Assembly (NCBI GenBank): GCA_963736175.1
Contig: CAVTNU010000002.1
Coordinates: 62,001-126,000, forward strand
DNA length: 64,000 nucleotides
Origin: Rhodoblastus sp963736175
GTDB taxonomy: Bacteria > Pseudomonadota > Alphaproteobacteria > Rhizobiales > Beijerinckiaceae
Reading direction: 5' to 3'
Part shown: positions 35,144 through 45,407 of the stretch, piece after piece
Layout of the letters: the number at the start of each line of letters is the position of its first letter
How positions within the stretch are numbered: the stretch's first letter is position 1
The notes under the pieces: generated by a model
Database searches by the model: none
Told to the model about the DNA's origin: nothing
Seen by the model: only the letters and a program-made list of their open reading frames with translations
Made by a program: the position numbers and the translations under genes

Positions 35144-35401
35144 TTAATGGGGATTGCGCGCCAGAAACACGTCGATCGGCGAGGGCGCCTTCGCCGGCTT
35201 TCTGGGGCGGGCGACGCCGACCGGCGTCATGTCGACATTATCATACGCCGCCGCGCCGGTTTTTTGCGCCTGGGCCAGCGTCACGCCTTGATCGCGCTCG
35301 CTGCTGGCGTAGACGAACCAGCCCAGCGCGGCCAAAGCCAAGGCGCCGCCAGCGTAATTGATCGCCCGATCCGCCTTTTTGCAGAAGTCTCGCAAATTCA
35401 T
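35144..35401 (-). CDS. Small single-span membrane protein, unknown
   Basis: An 85-aa protein with one hydrophobic segment (INYAGGALALAALGWFVYA, residues about 14-33), a positively charged N-terminus and a Pro/Lys-rich periplasmic tail. No family recognised. It precedes the parvulin gene by about 100 bases on the same strand and may be co-transcribed with it. Confidence 0.6.
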   Translation of the reverse strand: MNLRDFCKKADRAINYAGGALALAALGWFVYASSERDQGVTLAQAQKTGAAAYDNVDMTPVGVARPRKPAKAPSPIDVFLARNPH

Positions 35402-35489
35402 ATGAGCCGCCAGATTTTAGTTTCCTTGCGGCTTATATCAGACGAAACCTGCCCGAGCCTTTCGCGTTCGCCTTAAGAATCAACTTCCT

Positions 35490-36824
35490 TCAGCCGTTGG
35501 CGACCGCCTCTTGCAGATCCGTCGGATCGACCCGGCCGGCCAGACCAGCCGCCAGCTTGTCGTGATCGAGTTCGTTCTCCCACCACGAGACGACGATCGT
35601 CGCGACGCCGTTGCCGATGATATTGGTCAGGGCGCGGCATTCGCTCATGAACTTGTCGATGCCAAAGACAATAGCCATGCCCGGCGTCAAGGACGGATCG
35701 ACGGCGCTCAGGGTTGCGGCGAGGGTGATGAAACCCGCGCCGGTGACGCCGGAGGCGCCTTTCGACGTCAGCATCGCGACGCCGAGGATGACGAGTTGTT
35801 GCATCAGGGTCAGCTCGTGCCCGAGGGCCTGGGCGATGAACAGCGTCGCCAGCGTCATGTAAATGTTGGTGCCGTCGAGATTGAAGGAATAGCCGGTCGG
35901 CACGACCAGGCCGACGACCGATTTGGAGCATCCGAGCCGCTCCAGCTTGGCCATCAATTGCGGCAAGGCGCTTTCCGAGGAGGATGTGCCCAGCACGATC
36001 AGCAATTCGTCTTTTATATAGTTGAGATATTTGAAGATATTGAATCCAGCCACGCGGGCGATGGCGCCCAGCACGACAAAGATGAACAACGCCGCCGTCA
36101 AATAGAATGTTGCCACGAGGCCGATGAGATTGCTCAAGGCGGCGGGGCCGTATTTGCCGATGATGAAAGCCATGGCGCCGAAAGCGCCGAACGGCGCCGC
36201 TTTCATGATGATGCCGATCACACCGAAAATAGCGTGCGCGCTGTCGTCGATCAGATCGCGCAGACGCGCGCCGCGTTCGCCCATCGCCATCAGGGCGAAG
36301 CCCATCAGCACCGAAAACAGCAGCACCTGCAAGATATCGCCTTTGGCGAAAGCGCCGAACGCGGTGTCGGGTATAATGTTCAAGACGAATTCGACGGGGC
36401 TTTGATGGGCCGCCTGATCAACATATTTGGTGACGGCGCCGGCGTCCGCCGCGCCGGAAAAGCCCGCGCCGGGCCGCACCAGATTGCCAACGATGAGGCC
36501 AATGGCGAGGGCGAAGGTCGAGACGATCTCGAAATAGACCAGCGCCTTGACGCCGACCCGACCGACTTTCTTGGCGTCCCGGATATGCGCGATGCCCGAG
36601 ACGACCGTACAGAAGATGATCGGCGCGATCACCATCTTGATGAGTTTGATGAAGCCGTCGCCGAGCGCCTTGACCCAGGGATTGGTGGCGAATTGCGGAA
36701 ACAGCCAACCGACGACGGCGCCGAGGATGATGGCGAACAGCACCTGGATGTAGAGGACGCGGTAAAACGGCTTTTTTTGCGCGGCCGGCGTCGGCATGGA
36801 TGTTGAAGTCACGATGTCAGACAT
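35490..36824 (-). CDS. dctA: C4-dicarboxylate/amino-acid:cation symporter
   Basis: Inner-membrane SLC1/DAACS transporter (444 aa) taking up succinate, fumarate and malate with cations. Signatures are the serine-rich LGTSSSESALPQ hairpin near residue 280, GYSFNLDGTNIYMTLATLF near 320, and GASGVTGAGFI. The DctA subtype is supported by MIAPIIFCTVVSGIAHI. No dctBD sensor pair is adjacent. With sdh and the lig genes it fits growth on organic acids. Confidence 0.92.
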   Translation of the reverse strand: MSDIVTSTSMPTPAAQKKPFYRVLYIQVLFAIILGAVVGWLFPQFATNPWVKALGDGFIKLIKMVIAPIIFCTVVSGIAHIRDAKKVGRVGVKALVYFEIVSTFALAIGLIVGNLVRPGAGFSGAADAGAVTKYVDQAAHQSPVEFVLNIIPDTAFGAFAKGDILQVLLFSVLMGFALMAMGERGARLRDLIDDSAHAIFGVIGIIMKAAPFGAFGAMAFIIGKYGPAALSNLIGLVATFYLTAALFIFVVLGAIARVAGFNIFKYLNYIKDELLIVLGTSSSESALPQLMAKLERLGCSKSVVGLVVPTGYSFNLDGTNIYMTLATLFIAQALGHELTLMQQLVILGVAMLTSKGASGVTGAGFITLAATLSAVDPSLTPGMAIVFGIDKFMSECRALTNIIGNGVATIVVSWWENELDHDKLAAGLAGRVDPTDLQEAVANG

Positions 36825-37062
36825 TGTCGCCGCCCTCCCAGCGCTGTTCCGGTCAAACCGTCGGACGCGCCTTTTTCTAAAGGTTCTTTCTGAAACAGCT
36901 CGTGGACGCTGGCAAGCGATTCAAATCAAAATTGCGTCAAAGGTCGCGGCCGGGCTATCAATGCGGAGAAAACGCCGGCGCTTGTTCCAGATCGATCGCG
37001 CGGCGTCCCGCGACGAGGATATTGTGCTTTCGGCCGAAGCGGGCGCGACCGCGGAGAGAGAG

Positions 37063-37104
37063 ATGAACGACGTTTCAATCGATAGCGTCGGCGGCGCGTC
37101 ATGA
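37063..37104 (+). CDS. Possible 13-codon leader peptide
   Basis: ATG at 37063 behind GGAGAGAGAG encodes MNDVSIDSVGGAS and its stop overlaps the next ATG (ATGA at 37101). It may only load ribosomes for the following gene, which lacks its own ribosome site. Confidence 0.35.
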   Translation: MNDVSIDSVGGAS

Positions 37105-37937
37105 CCCCGACGCGTCTGCTCAACACGATCGTCAGCGAAAAGGTCGTCGAACGACACGGCGTCGCTTACGGACCGCTGGCCCGCCATAAGCTCGACGTCT
37201 ATCAGGCCGCCCCCAGCACCGCCAAACCTGTGGTCGTCCTGTTCTTTTACGGCGGCGCCTGGCGCGAAGGGGAGCGGGCGATCTACCGCTTCGTCGGCTC
37301 CGCTCTGGCGGCGCGCGGCGTGACGACCGTCATCGCCGATTATCGGCTCTATCCGGACGTCGTCTTTCCCGCCTTCGTCGACGACGCGGCTTTGGCCTAC
37401 GCCTGGACGGACCGCCATCTGTCCGACGACGGCGAAATTCAGATCGTCCTCATGGGCCATTCGGCCGGCGCTCACATCGCCGCCCTGCTGGCGCTCGATA
37501 ACTCCTACCTCGACGCGTTCGCCGCCGGGGCGAGCCGGCCGGCCGGATTCATCGGTCTTGCCGGCCCCTATGCGTTCGATCCGACGACATGGCCGACCAC
37601 CAGGGACATATTCGCGCCGGCGGCGGACAATCCCGACAAGGCCCGGCCGGCGGCCTTCGCGCGGGGGCCCGCCGCGCCCATGCTGCTGCTGCGCGGCGCC
37701 GAGGACAAGACCGTCGGCGCCTTCAACGCGCACGAGATGGCTTCGGCGCTCGCCGCCGCCGGCAATGACGTTCGCCACATCGAATATGAAGGCGTCGGCC
37801 ATGTCGGGCTGGCGCTGGCGCTGGCGCGGCCCCTGCGCTGGCGCGCGCCATGTCTGGCCGACAGCCTCGCCTTCATCGACCATATTTTGGAGACCGGTCG
37901 GCGAGGCGCCAGGGTTCCGCCCGTCTCCGGGGCGTGA
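37101..37937 (+). CDS. Alpha/beta hydrolase (carboxylesterase / kynurenine-formamidase-like)
   Basis: A 278-aa cytosolic esterase of the BD-FAE/HSL-like group. The oxyanion motif reads VVLFFYGGAW (HGGxW variant with Tyr for His), the nucleophile elbow MGHSAGAH (Ser near residue 121), the acid GAEDKTV and the base GVGHVG. It is divergent from dctA and alone on its strand. Substrate unknown. Confidence 0.84.
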   Translation: MTPTRLLNTIVSEKVVERHGVAYGPLARHKLDVYQAAPSTAKPVVVLFFYGGAWREGERAIYRFVGSALAARGVTTVIADYRLYPDVVFPAFVDDAALAYAWTDRHLSDDGEIQIVLMGHSAGAHIAALLALDNSYLDAFAAGASRPAGFIGLAGPYAFDPTTWPTTRDIFAPAADNPDKARPAAFARGPAAPMLLLRGAEDKTVGAFNAHEMASALAAAGNDVRHIEYEGVGHVGLALALARPLRWRAPCLADSLAFIDHILETGRRGARVPPVSGA

Positions 37938-38165
37938 GCGCGGGCCAGGCGCGAGGGCCGGACGGCGACCGCCGCGCGTCAGCGGCAAAATCGCCGGAAA
38001 TCGACGTCAATTGCGACCGGGACGACGGGCTGACAAATAATCGCGCGCGGCCAATCGGACAGGCGCTTCCTCCGGCGCCGTCGAGCCTGAGGGAAAATCC
38101 AGCTTGCCGAATGCGACCTTGCCCGACTAGACAATCAATAGCCACGGTAAACTCTGGAGAGATCA

Positions 38166-38699
38166 ATGCGTCTTGACGCCATAAAAATCGGCACCAACCC
38201 GCCCGACGACGTGAACGTCGTCATTGAAGTGCCTCATGGCGGCGAGCCGATCAAATATGAGATGGACAAGGCGGCCGGAACGCTCGTCGTCGATCGCTTT
38301 CTCTATACGCCGATGCGGTATCCGGGAAATTATGGGTTTATTCCCAACACGTTGTCGGATGACGGCGATCCTTGCGACGTGCTGGTCGCCAATACGCGCC
38401 CGATCATTCCCGGCGCCATCATCAACGTGCGTCCGATCGGCGTCCTGAAAATGGAGGACGAAGCCGGAATGGACGAGAAAATCGTCGCGGTGCCGAGCCC
38501 CAAACTGACCCAGCGCTACGCAGACGTTAAAAATTACACTGATCTGCCGGAGATCACCTGGCGGCAGATCGAGCACTTCTTCAATCATTACAAAGATCTT
38601 GAGCCCAATAAATGGGTCAAGTTCCAGGGCTGGGGCGACGCCGCCGACGCCCGGCGCATCATCGTGGAATCAATCGCGCGGGCGAAGCACGCCAAATAG
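38166..38699 (+). CDS. ppa: Inorganic pyrophosphatase (family I)
   Basis: Soluble Mg-dependent pyrophosphatase (177 aa) driving biosynthetic reactions by removing PPi. It shows KYEMDKAAGTLVVDRFLYTPMRYPGNYGFIP and the active-site signature DDGDPCDVLV, with KDLEPNKWVKFQGWGDA near the end. Length and motifs are standard. A GGAGAG ribosome site precedes the ATG. Confidence 0.96.
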   Translation: MRLDAIKIGTNPPDDVNVVIEVPHGGEPIKYEMDKAAGTLVVDRFLYTPMRYPGNYGFIPNTLSDDGDPCDVLVANTRPIIPGAIINVRPIGVLKMEDEAGMDEKIVAVPSPKLTQRYADVKNYTDLPEITWRQIEHFFNHYKDLEPNKWVKFQGWGDAADARRIIVESIARAKHAK

Positions 38700-38834
38700 A
38701 GCCGGTCCTCGTCGGATCGAAAGGTTTTCAGGCGGCGGCCCGAGGATGGGTCCGCTGGCCTGTCCCCGGCAAACTTCCAGTTTAAACCGCGGCGCTGTCT
38801 CTGCTACGATAGCGAAAATGAAAAACTGGCGCTC

Positions 38835-39554
38835 ATGTGGGAGAGAATGGCGTTGGCTTCCCCGCCGCGGCTCGGTCAAAAGTCGGTTTATGTCGTTGAA
38901 GATGAACGCGAACTCGCCGAAGAGGTCGGCGCCGAATTGCGTTCGCGCGGCTATCTCGTCGTCGTTACCGGTTCGCCGCAGTCGGCTTTGGACGCCGCTC
39001 GCGCCGATCAGGCCAGCGTTCTGGTGATGGATCGCATGATCGAAGGCGTCGACAGCCTCGCTTTGATCGAGCTTTTGCGCAAGGAAGGCGGCAGGACGCC
39101 GATTTTGTTGATGAGCGGCCTCTCGGATGTCGACGAGAGGATCAAAGGCCTCAAGAGCGGCGGCGACGATTATCTCGTCAAACCCTTCCATATGAAGGAA
39201 TTGGGCGCGCGGGTCGACGCGCTGGCGCGGCGCCTGCCCGATTCGCGCGCGACGCGATTGCGTGGCGGCGATATCGAAATCGATCTGGTCGCCCATCAGG
39301 CCTTCGCGGCCGGCCGCCCCCTCGATCTCCTGCCGCGAGAATTCAAGCTCCTCGAATATTTTCTGCGACGGCAAGGCGTTGTCGTGACGCGATCGATGTT
39401 GCTGAAGGACGTTTGGAATTTCGCGAATATTTCGCAAACCAACGTCGTTGACGTCCATATCGGCAATTTGCGCCGCAAACTCGACCCATCCGGGCAAAGT
39501 CGGCCGATTCGCAACATTCGCGGCGAAGGGTTCGTCTTTCATGTGGACAATTGA
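38835..39554 (+). CDS. OmpR-family response regulator
   Basis: Response regulator (239 aa): receiver with acidic ED pair (VYVVEDERELAEE), phospho-Asp in VLVMDRMIEGVDS and Lys in LVKPFHMKEL, then a winged-helix domain (LLPREFKLLEYFLRRQGVVVTRSMLLKDVW, VDVHIGNLRRKLD, IRGEGFVF). It overlaps the kinase gene by 14 bases and lies upstream of an RND pump operon, which it probably regulates. The exact start is uncertain (38835, or ATG 38847 behind GGGAGAGA). Confidence 0.9.
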   Translation: MWERMALASPPRLGQKSVYVVEDERELAEEVGAELRSRGYLVVVTGSPQSALDAARADQASVLVMDRMIEGVDSLALIELLRKEGGRTPILLMSGLSDVDERIKGLKSGGDDYLVKPFHMKELGARVDALARRLPDSRATRLRGGDIEIDLVAHQAFAAGRPLDLLPREFKLLEYFLRRQGVVVTRSMLLKDVWNFANISQTNVVDVHIGNLRRKLDPSGQSRPIRNIRGEGFVFHVDN

Positions 39555-40929
39555 CCTCGCAAGATCGACGCCGTTTCGCATCGCCATCGCTTTTTCGATA
39601 GCCATCGCGGCGCTGACCGGCGCCGTCTTCGCCGTCGTTTACGTCGAAATCGTCAAGGCCGACATCGCCCGCTATGAAGGGGTTTTGTCTGACGCGGCGG
39701 CCAAGGCGGCCGGCGCCAGCGACGACGAACTGCGTGAGACGCTGGCGTTGCGCCTCACCCATGATTTTCGCCGGCTTGACTATGTCGCAGTCTATGGCCC
39801 CGACGGCGCGCTGGTCTTCGGCAATCTCACGGTTCGGCCGGATATCCCCGCCGATGGCAAAGCCCATTACGCGCCGCATTTCGCCGGGGCGCCGGGCGAG
39901 GACGATCCGGCATTGTTCGTCGCGCGGACGCGTCCGGCCGGCGGCGCGCTGATTCTTGGCCGCTCGTTGCAGGACGCCTTCGCCTTGCGCCGGACGGTGG
40001 CGCGCGCCCTGGTCGTCGCGGTCGCTCCGACGGCGCTTTTGGCGTTGGCCCTCGGCGCCTTTTTCGCCCGGCGCATTTCTGGGCATATCGCTGAAATCGA
40101 CCGCGCGATCGCCAGGATCATGGCCGGCGATCTGCGCGAGCGGCTGCCGGTGGTCGCCGGCAATGGCGACATCAGCAATGTCGCGCGCTCGGTCAACGCC
40201 ATGCTCGACGAGATCGAACGGCTGCTTGGCCAATTGGCCAGCGTCGGCGACAATATCGCGCACGATCTGCGCACGCCCATCGTCAACGTTCGCGCCGTGC
40301 TCGAGCAGGCGCTCGCCGCCGCGCCGAAGGACGATCCGTTGCGTCGGCCGGTTCAGGCCGCCTTGCGTCAGCTCGACCGCGCGATGACGACCATCGCGGC
40401 GTTGCTGCGCATCTCCTCGATCGAGAACGAGCGCCGCCACGCCGCGTTCCGCCAAATCGACCTCGCCGCGCTCTGCGCCGAGCTGCACGAATTCTTCCTG
40501 CCTCTCGCCAAAGCCAAAGGGGTCGAAATGACGCTCGTGGCCGCCGCGCCGGTTTCCCGGCTCGGCGATCCCGATCTTATGCGCGAGGCGATCGCCAATC
40601 TGATCGACAATGCGCTGAAATTCACGCCGCGCGGCGGCGCGATCCGGATTATCGCCGACGAACCGGGCGGGTTGGCGCGGATCAGGGTCAGCGATACCGG
40701 TCGCGGCGTGCCGGCCGTCGAAACGCACGATATCTTTCGTCGGTTCGCCCGCGCCAAAAGCAGCGCCGATCTGCCGGGGGCTGGCCTTGGCTTGAGCATA
40801 GCCGAGACGATCGCGCGGCTACACCGGATGGGCTTGAGCGTCTCCGACAATGCGCCGGGGGCGCTTTTCACGCTCGCCGAACATGCTCCCGAAAACGCGC
40901 CGGATCTTGCGGCCGGGAAGGTGTGCTAA
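39541..40929 (+). CDS. Membrane sensor histidine kinase
   Basis: EnvZ-like kinase (462 aa). Two membrane helices (about residues 12-33 and 155-180) bracket a periplasmic sensor of roughly 120 residues; then HAMP, HisKA with NIAHDLRTPIVNVR, and HATPase with NLIDNALKFTP, SDTGRGVP and GAGLGLSIAE. It begins inside the regulator gene, so the two are co-expressed. The C-terminus ends in Cys. The signal is unknown. Confidence 0.92.
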   Translation: MWTIDLARSTPFRIAIAFSIAIAALTGAVFAVVYVEIVKADIARYEGVLSDAAAKAAGASDDELRETLALRLTHDFRRLDYVAVYGPDGALVFGNLTVRPDIPADGKAHYAPHFAGAPGEDDPALFVARTRPAGGALILGRSLQDAFALRRTVARALVVAVAPTALLALALGAFFARRISGHIAEIDRAIARIMAGDLRERLPVVAGNGDISNVARSVNAMLDEIERLLGQLASVGDNIAHDLRTPIVNVRAVLEQALAAAPKDDPLRRPVQAALRQLDRAMTTIAALLRISSIENERRHAAFRQIDLAALCAELHEFFLPLAKAKGVEMTLVAAAPVSRLGDPDLMREAIANLIDNALKFTPRGGAIRIIADEPGGLARIRVSDTGRGVPAVETHDIFRRFARAKSSADLPGAGLGLSIAETIARLHRMGLSVSDNAPGALFTLAEHAPENAPDLAAGKVC

Positions 40930-41048
40930 AGCGTGGCGGTGCGCGCGGCCAGGGGGCTGAAAAACATTTTAGTTTTCGAATGTGATGGCAGGCTATACAA
41001 GAATGCCGCGAAAGCTGCGGACAAGGTTGTTCACGGCGCGTTCTCGGT

Positions 41049-44000
41049 TTGCAGGATGGAATGCTCGCACTCGTACGCATAGCGCTCAAGCGTCCCTATA
41101 CATTCGTCGTCATGGCGATGCTGATCGTCATTTTCGGCGTGCTGTCCTGGATTCGTACGCCGACCGACATTTTTCCGGCGATCCGCATTCCCGTCGTCGC
41201 CGTGGTCTGGACCTATAACGGTCTACCGCCGGACGATATGTCGGGCCGCGTCATCTATTATTACGAACGCACCGTCTCTTCGCAGGTCAGCGATATCGAG
41301 CATATGGAATCGCAGTCGATGGCCGGCTACGGCGTCGTGAAGATATTCTTCCAGCCGACTGTCGACATCAATGCCGCCATAGCGCAAATCACCGCCGCGT
41401 CACAAACGGTGCTGAAGTTCTTGCCGCCGGGCATCACGCCGCCTTATGTGTTGACCTTCAACGCCTCCAGCGTGCCGGTGATCCAGCTGGCTTTGTCCAG
41501 CGACAAGCTTTCCGAAGCGAAAATTTTCGACTTCGGCCAGAACATGATCCGTCCGCAACTCGCCACTGTCGCCGGCGCCGCCGTGCCTTCGCCCTATGGC
41601 GGCAAGGTGCGGCAGGTGCAGATCGACGTCGATCAGGCGAAATTGCGCTCTTATGGTTTGTCGGCGCAGGATGTCGTCGCCGCGATCGGTCAGCAGGATG
41701 TGATCACGCCCGTCGGCACGCAAAAAATCGCCAACAAGGAATATGTCGTTCAGCTCAACGATTCGCCCGAAACGATCGAAGACTTGAATACCCTGCCGAT
41801 CCGCAGCGCCAACGGCGCGACCATACGGGTCGGCGACATCGCCTTTGTTCATGACAGTTTTCCTCCGCAGATCAACATGGTGCGCGTCGACGGCGCCAAC
41901 GCGGTGCTGATGAGCATCGTCAAAGTCGGCGCGGCCTCGACGCTGGACGTCATCAACGGCGTGAAAGGGCTGATGCCGCGCTTGCGCGAAATCATTCCGC
42001 CGGAACTCAAACTGGTGGCGGTCGGCGATCAGTCGCGTTTCGTGCAATCGGCGGTATCCTCGGTGATTTTCGAGGGCGCGCTGGCGGCGACGCTCACCGG
42101 TTTGATGATTCTCGTCTTTCTCGGCAGCTGGCGCTCGACCGTCATCATCATCATCTCGATTCCGCTGGCGATCCTCACCTCCATCGCCGCGCTGGCCGCC
42201 ACCGGCGAGAACATCAACGTCATGACCCTGGGCGGGCTCGCGCTGGCCGTTGGCATTCTGGTCGACGACGCGACGGTGACGATCGAAAACATCAATTTCC
42301 AGCTTGAGCAGAAAAAGGAAATCGAAGCCGCGATCATGGACGGCGCGCAGCAGATCGTTATCCCGGCGACCGTGTCGCTGCTGTGCATCTGCATCGTGTT
42401 CGTGCCGATGTTCGGCCTTGGCGGCATTTCCGGCTATCTGTTCCGTCCAATGGCCAAGGCCGTGGTCTTTGCGATGATGGGCTCCTATCTGCTGTCGCGC
42501 ACGTTGGTCCCGACCATGGCGAATTATCTGCTCGGCGGTCACGCGCATGATCCGCACGCGACGCCGCGCGGTTTTTTCGGTCGTTTTCAGAGGGGGTTCG
42601 AGCACCGTTTCGAGATGGCGCGGACGCAATACGCCAACGCCCTCGCCGCCGCCATTCGCTTGCGCTGGACGTTCGTTCTGAGCTTTCTTGGATTTGTCGT
42701 CGTGTCGCTGACGCTCTTTCCAACTCTTGGCCAGAATTTCTTTCCCAGCGTCGAAAGCGACCAGCTCAAGCTACATGTGCGCGGGCCGACCGGACTGCGC
42801 ATCGAAGAGACGGGGCGTCTGTTCAAAAGAGTTGAAACGACAATCAGGGAAGTGGCCGGCCCGAAGGCAATCGCCTCCATGGTTGACAATATCGGCTTGC
42901 CAATCAGCGGCATCAACGCCGCCTATGGCAATTCCGGCACGATCGGCCCGGCCGATGGCGACATTCTGATCACTTTGGAAGAGGGGCAGGAGACGATCGG
43001 CCCGGAACTGGTGCGGCAATTGCGCGAAAAACTGCCGGCGCTTTACCCGTCCGTCACGTTCTCCTTCCTGCCGTCCGACATCGTCACGCAAATCCTGAAT
43101 TTCGGCTTGCCGGCGCCGATCGACGTGCAGGTGGTCGGCAATAATCTTGAAGGCAACCGCGTGCTTGCGGCCAAGCTGCTGAAGCGGATCGCCGAGGTGA
43201 CCGGCATAGCGGACGCGCGCATCCAGCAGCCCGCCGACGAGCCGACGATCAAGGTGGACGTCGACCGCACCCAGGCGAGCCGCTTGGGCGTGACCGAAAA
43301 AGATATCGCGACCTCGTTGCAGATTACGCTGGCCGGTTCTGTCCAGACCAATCCTGTGTTCTGGCTCAATCCGAAGAACGGCGTGTCCTATCCGGTGGTG
43401 ACCCAGACGCCGCAATACTGGATGAACTCGCTGGACGATCTGGCGCGGGTTCCCGCTTCGCTGGGCGGAAAATCGCCGCAAATTCTGGCGCCGTGGCGCA
43501 GATCAGCCGCGCGTCGAGTAACGCCGTGGTGTCGCATTATTCCGTTCGGCCGGTGATCGACATTTTTGCGTCCAACACCGGGCGCGATCTTGGCGCCGTC
43601 TCGGCCGACGTGCAGCGCATTATCGCCGACCTCGAAAAGGAGAGGCCGCGCGGCTCGCAGATAATTCTGCGCGGCCAGACCACGACGATGACCTCCGCCT
43701 ATTCTCAGCTCTATCAGGGGCTGGCTCTGGCGGTGGTGCTAATTTATCTGTTGATTGTCGTGAATTTTCAGTCGTGGCTCGATCCCTTTGTTATCGTCAG
43801 CGCCCTGCCAGCCGCCCTGGCTGGAGTGACATGGATGCTTTTTGCCAGCCACACCACTTTGTCGGTTCCCGCGCTGACCGGCGCGATCATGTGCATGGGC
43901 GTTGCGACCGCAAATTCGATTCTGGTAGTCAGTTTCGCGCGCGAGCAATTGTCCGAGGGGCTGGATCCAATCACGGCCGCGCTCAATGCCGGAATCGGCC

Positions 44001-44230
44001 GCTTCCGCCCGGTGTTGATGACGGCTTTCGCGATGATCATCGGCATGGCCCCGATGGCGCTCAGCGCCGAGCAGAACGCTCCGCTCGGCCGCGCCGTGAT
44101 CGGCGGATTGGTTTTCGCCACGGTCGCCACGTTGATCTTCGTGCCGGTCGTATTCGCCATGGCGCATTCCCGCAAGCGCCGCCACGCTGTCGCGCCGCCG
44201 CAAAATTCGATAGGGACGCACTATGAATGA
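41049..44230 (+). pseudogene. RND efflux transporter inner-membrane protein, one-base frameshift
   Basis: AcrB/MdtB-type permease split in two frames: 41049-43556 and 43493-44230. Joined, it is about 1060 residues, normal for the family. The first part carries TM4 LALAVGILVDDATVTIENI with the proton-relay Asp pair; the second resumes at AQISRASSNAVVSHYSVRPVIDI and holds the last membrane helices. Restoring one G at about 43487 (CTGG to CTGGG) gives a continuous LGAVAQIS, so a single base is missing. There is no homopolymer to slip on. The adaptor and outer-membrane genes downstream look intact. Confidence 0.88.
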
Positions 44231-45407
44231 CGAAATCGCCTTCGCGTCGCTGCTTGGGCTGATCAGGCGCCGCCGTCTCAGCGAATGGCTGATCCCGGCG
44301 ATCGTCGTCATTCTGGTTCTCTATGTCGCCATCACGCTGTTGGCGCGTCGGGCGAATCAAAACGATCTCGCCGCCTGGACGCGCGACCGCGCCATTCCCT
44401 ATGTTTCGATTATCCAGCCGCACAAGGACGCCCAGCCTCAGGTTCTGGCGCTGCCGGGCAATATCGCCGCCTGGTACGAAGCCTCGATCCATTCGCAGGT
44501 GGCCGGCTATGTCAAAAGCTGGAGCAAGGATATCGGCGCCATCGTCAAGAAGGGCGACGTTCTGGCGGAAATCGACACGCCGGAGCTGGACGAACGCCTC
44601 GCGCAGGCGCGCGAGGAGCTTGGCCGGGCGCAGGCGGCGCTCTCGCTCGCCAAGGTGACGGCGCAGCGCTGGGACGCGCTGCGCAATTCCGCAGCCGTCT
44701 CCAAGCAATCGGCCGATGAGAAGTCCAGCGACGAAAAGGTTAAGCAGGCCGACGTCGGCGCGGCCGCCGCCAATCTCGATCGCCTCAAGGCGCAAAAGGT
44801 GTTCGCCCAGATTGTCGCGCCTTTCGACGGCGTGGTGACCGCCCGCAATATCGACATCGGCTCCTATGTCGCGCCGGACCGAGGCGCGGAGACGCTTTTC
44901 AAGGTCGCCGACGTCCACGCCGTGCGCATCTACGTCAACGTGCCGCAAATCTATTCCTCGCGGATCAAAGCCGGCATGAATGCGCCGTTCACGACGCCGC
45001 AATGGCCGGGGCGGACTTTCACGGCGACCGTCGCCACGACGTCGAACGCCATAGGCGCGCAAACCGGCAGCCTGTTGACGGAGTTGGACATGCCCAACGA
45101 CGATGGCGCGCTGTTCCCCGGCTCCTACGCCGACGTGCATTTTGAATTGCCCGTCGACGCCACGCAATTGCGCGTCGCCGCCAGCGCTCTGACGATCGGC
45201 GCGCAGGGGACGCGGATCGCGACGGTCGATTCCGATAACCACGTGCGCTTCAAGACCGTGACGATCGCCACGGATTTCGGCGCCGAAGTCGCCATCGCCA
45301 GCGGACTTTCGCCGCAGGACCGGGTGATCGACAATCCCTCCGAAACCCTGGCCGAGGGCGACACCGTGCGCATCGGCGGCGCGGCGGCGGCGAGCGCCAA
45401 GGAATGA
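44223..45407 (+). CDS. RND periplasmic adaptor (membrane fusion) protein
   Basis: HlyD/AcrA-type adaptor (394 aa) linking the RND pump to the outer-membrane channel. One N-terminal membrane anchor (LIPAIVVILVLYVAITLLA), a lipoyl half-motif ASIHSQVAGYVKSW, a coiled-coil hairpin (residues about 115-190), the second lipoyl half IVAPFDGVVTARNIDIGSYV, and beta-barrel/MP domains. It overlaps the permease end by eight bases and the next gene by four. Confidence 0.92.
   Translation: MNDEIAFASLLGLIRRRRLSEWLIPAIVVILVLYVAITLLARRANQNDLAAWTRDRAIPYVSIIQPHKDAQPQVLALPGNIAAWYEASIHSQVAGYVKSWSKDIGAIVKKGDVLAEIDTPELDERLAQAREELGRAQAALSLAKVTAQRWDALRNSAAVSKQSADEKSSDEKVKQADVGAAAANLDRLKAQKVFAQIVAPFDGVVTARNIDIGSYVAPDRGAETLFKVADVHAVRIYVNVPQIYSSRIKAGMNAPFTTPQWPGRTFTATVATTSNAIGAQTGSLLTELDMPNDDGALFPGSYADVHFELPVDATQLRVAASALTIGAQGTRIATVDSDNHVRFKTVTIATDFGAEVAIASGLSPQDRVIDNPSETLAEGDTVRIGGAAAASAKE

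Noticed and set aside
35511..36806. Open frame of 431 codons antisense to dctA
   Set aside because: dctA has all SLC1 signatures; the opposite frame is His/Asp/Arg-rich without domains.
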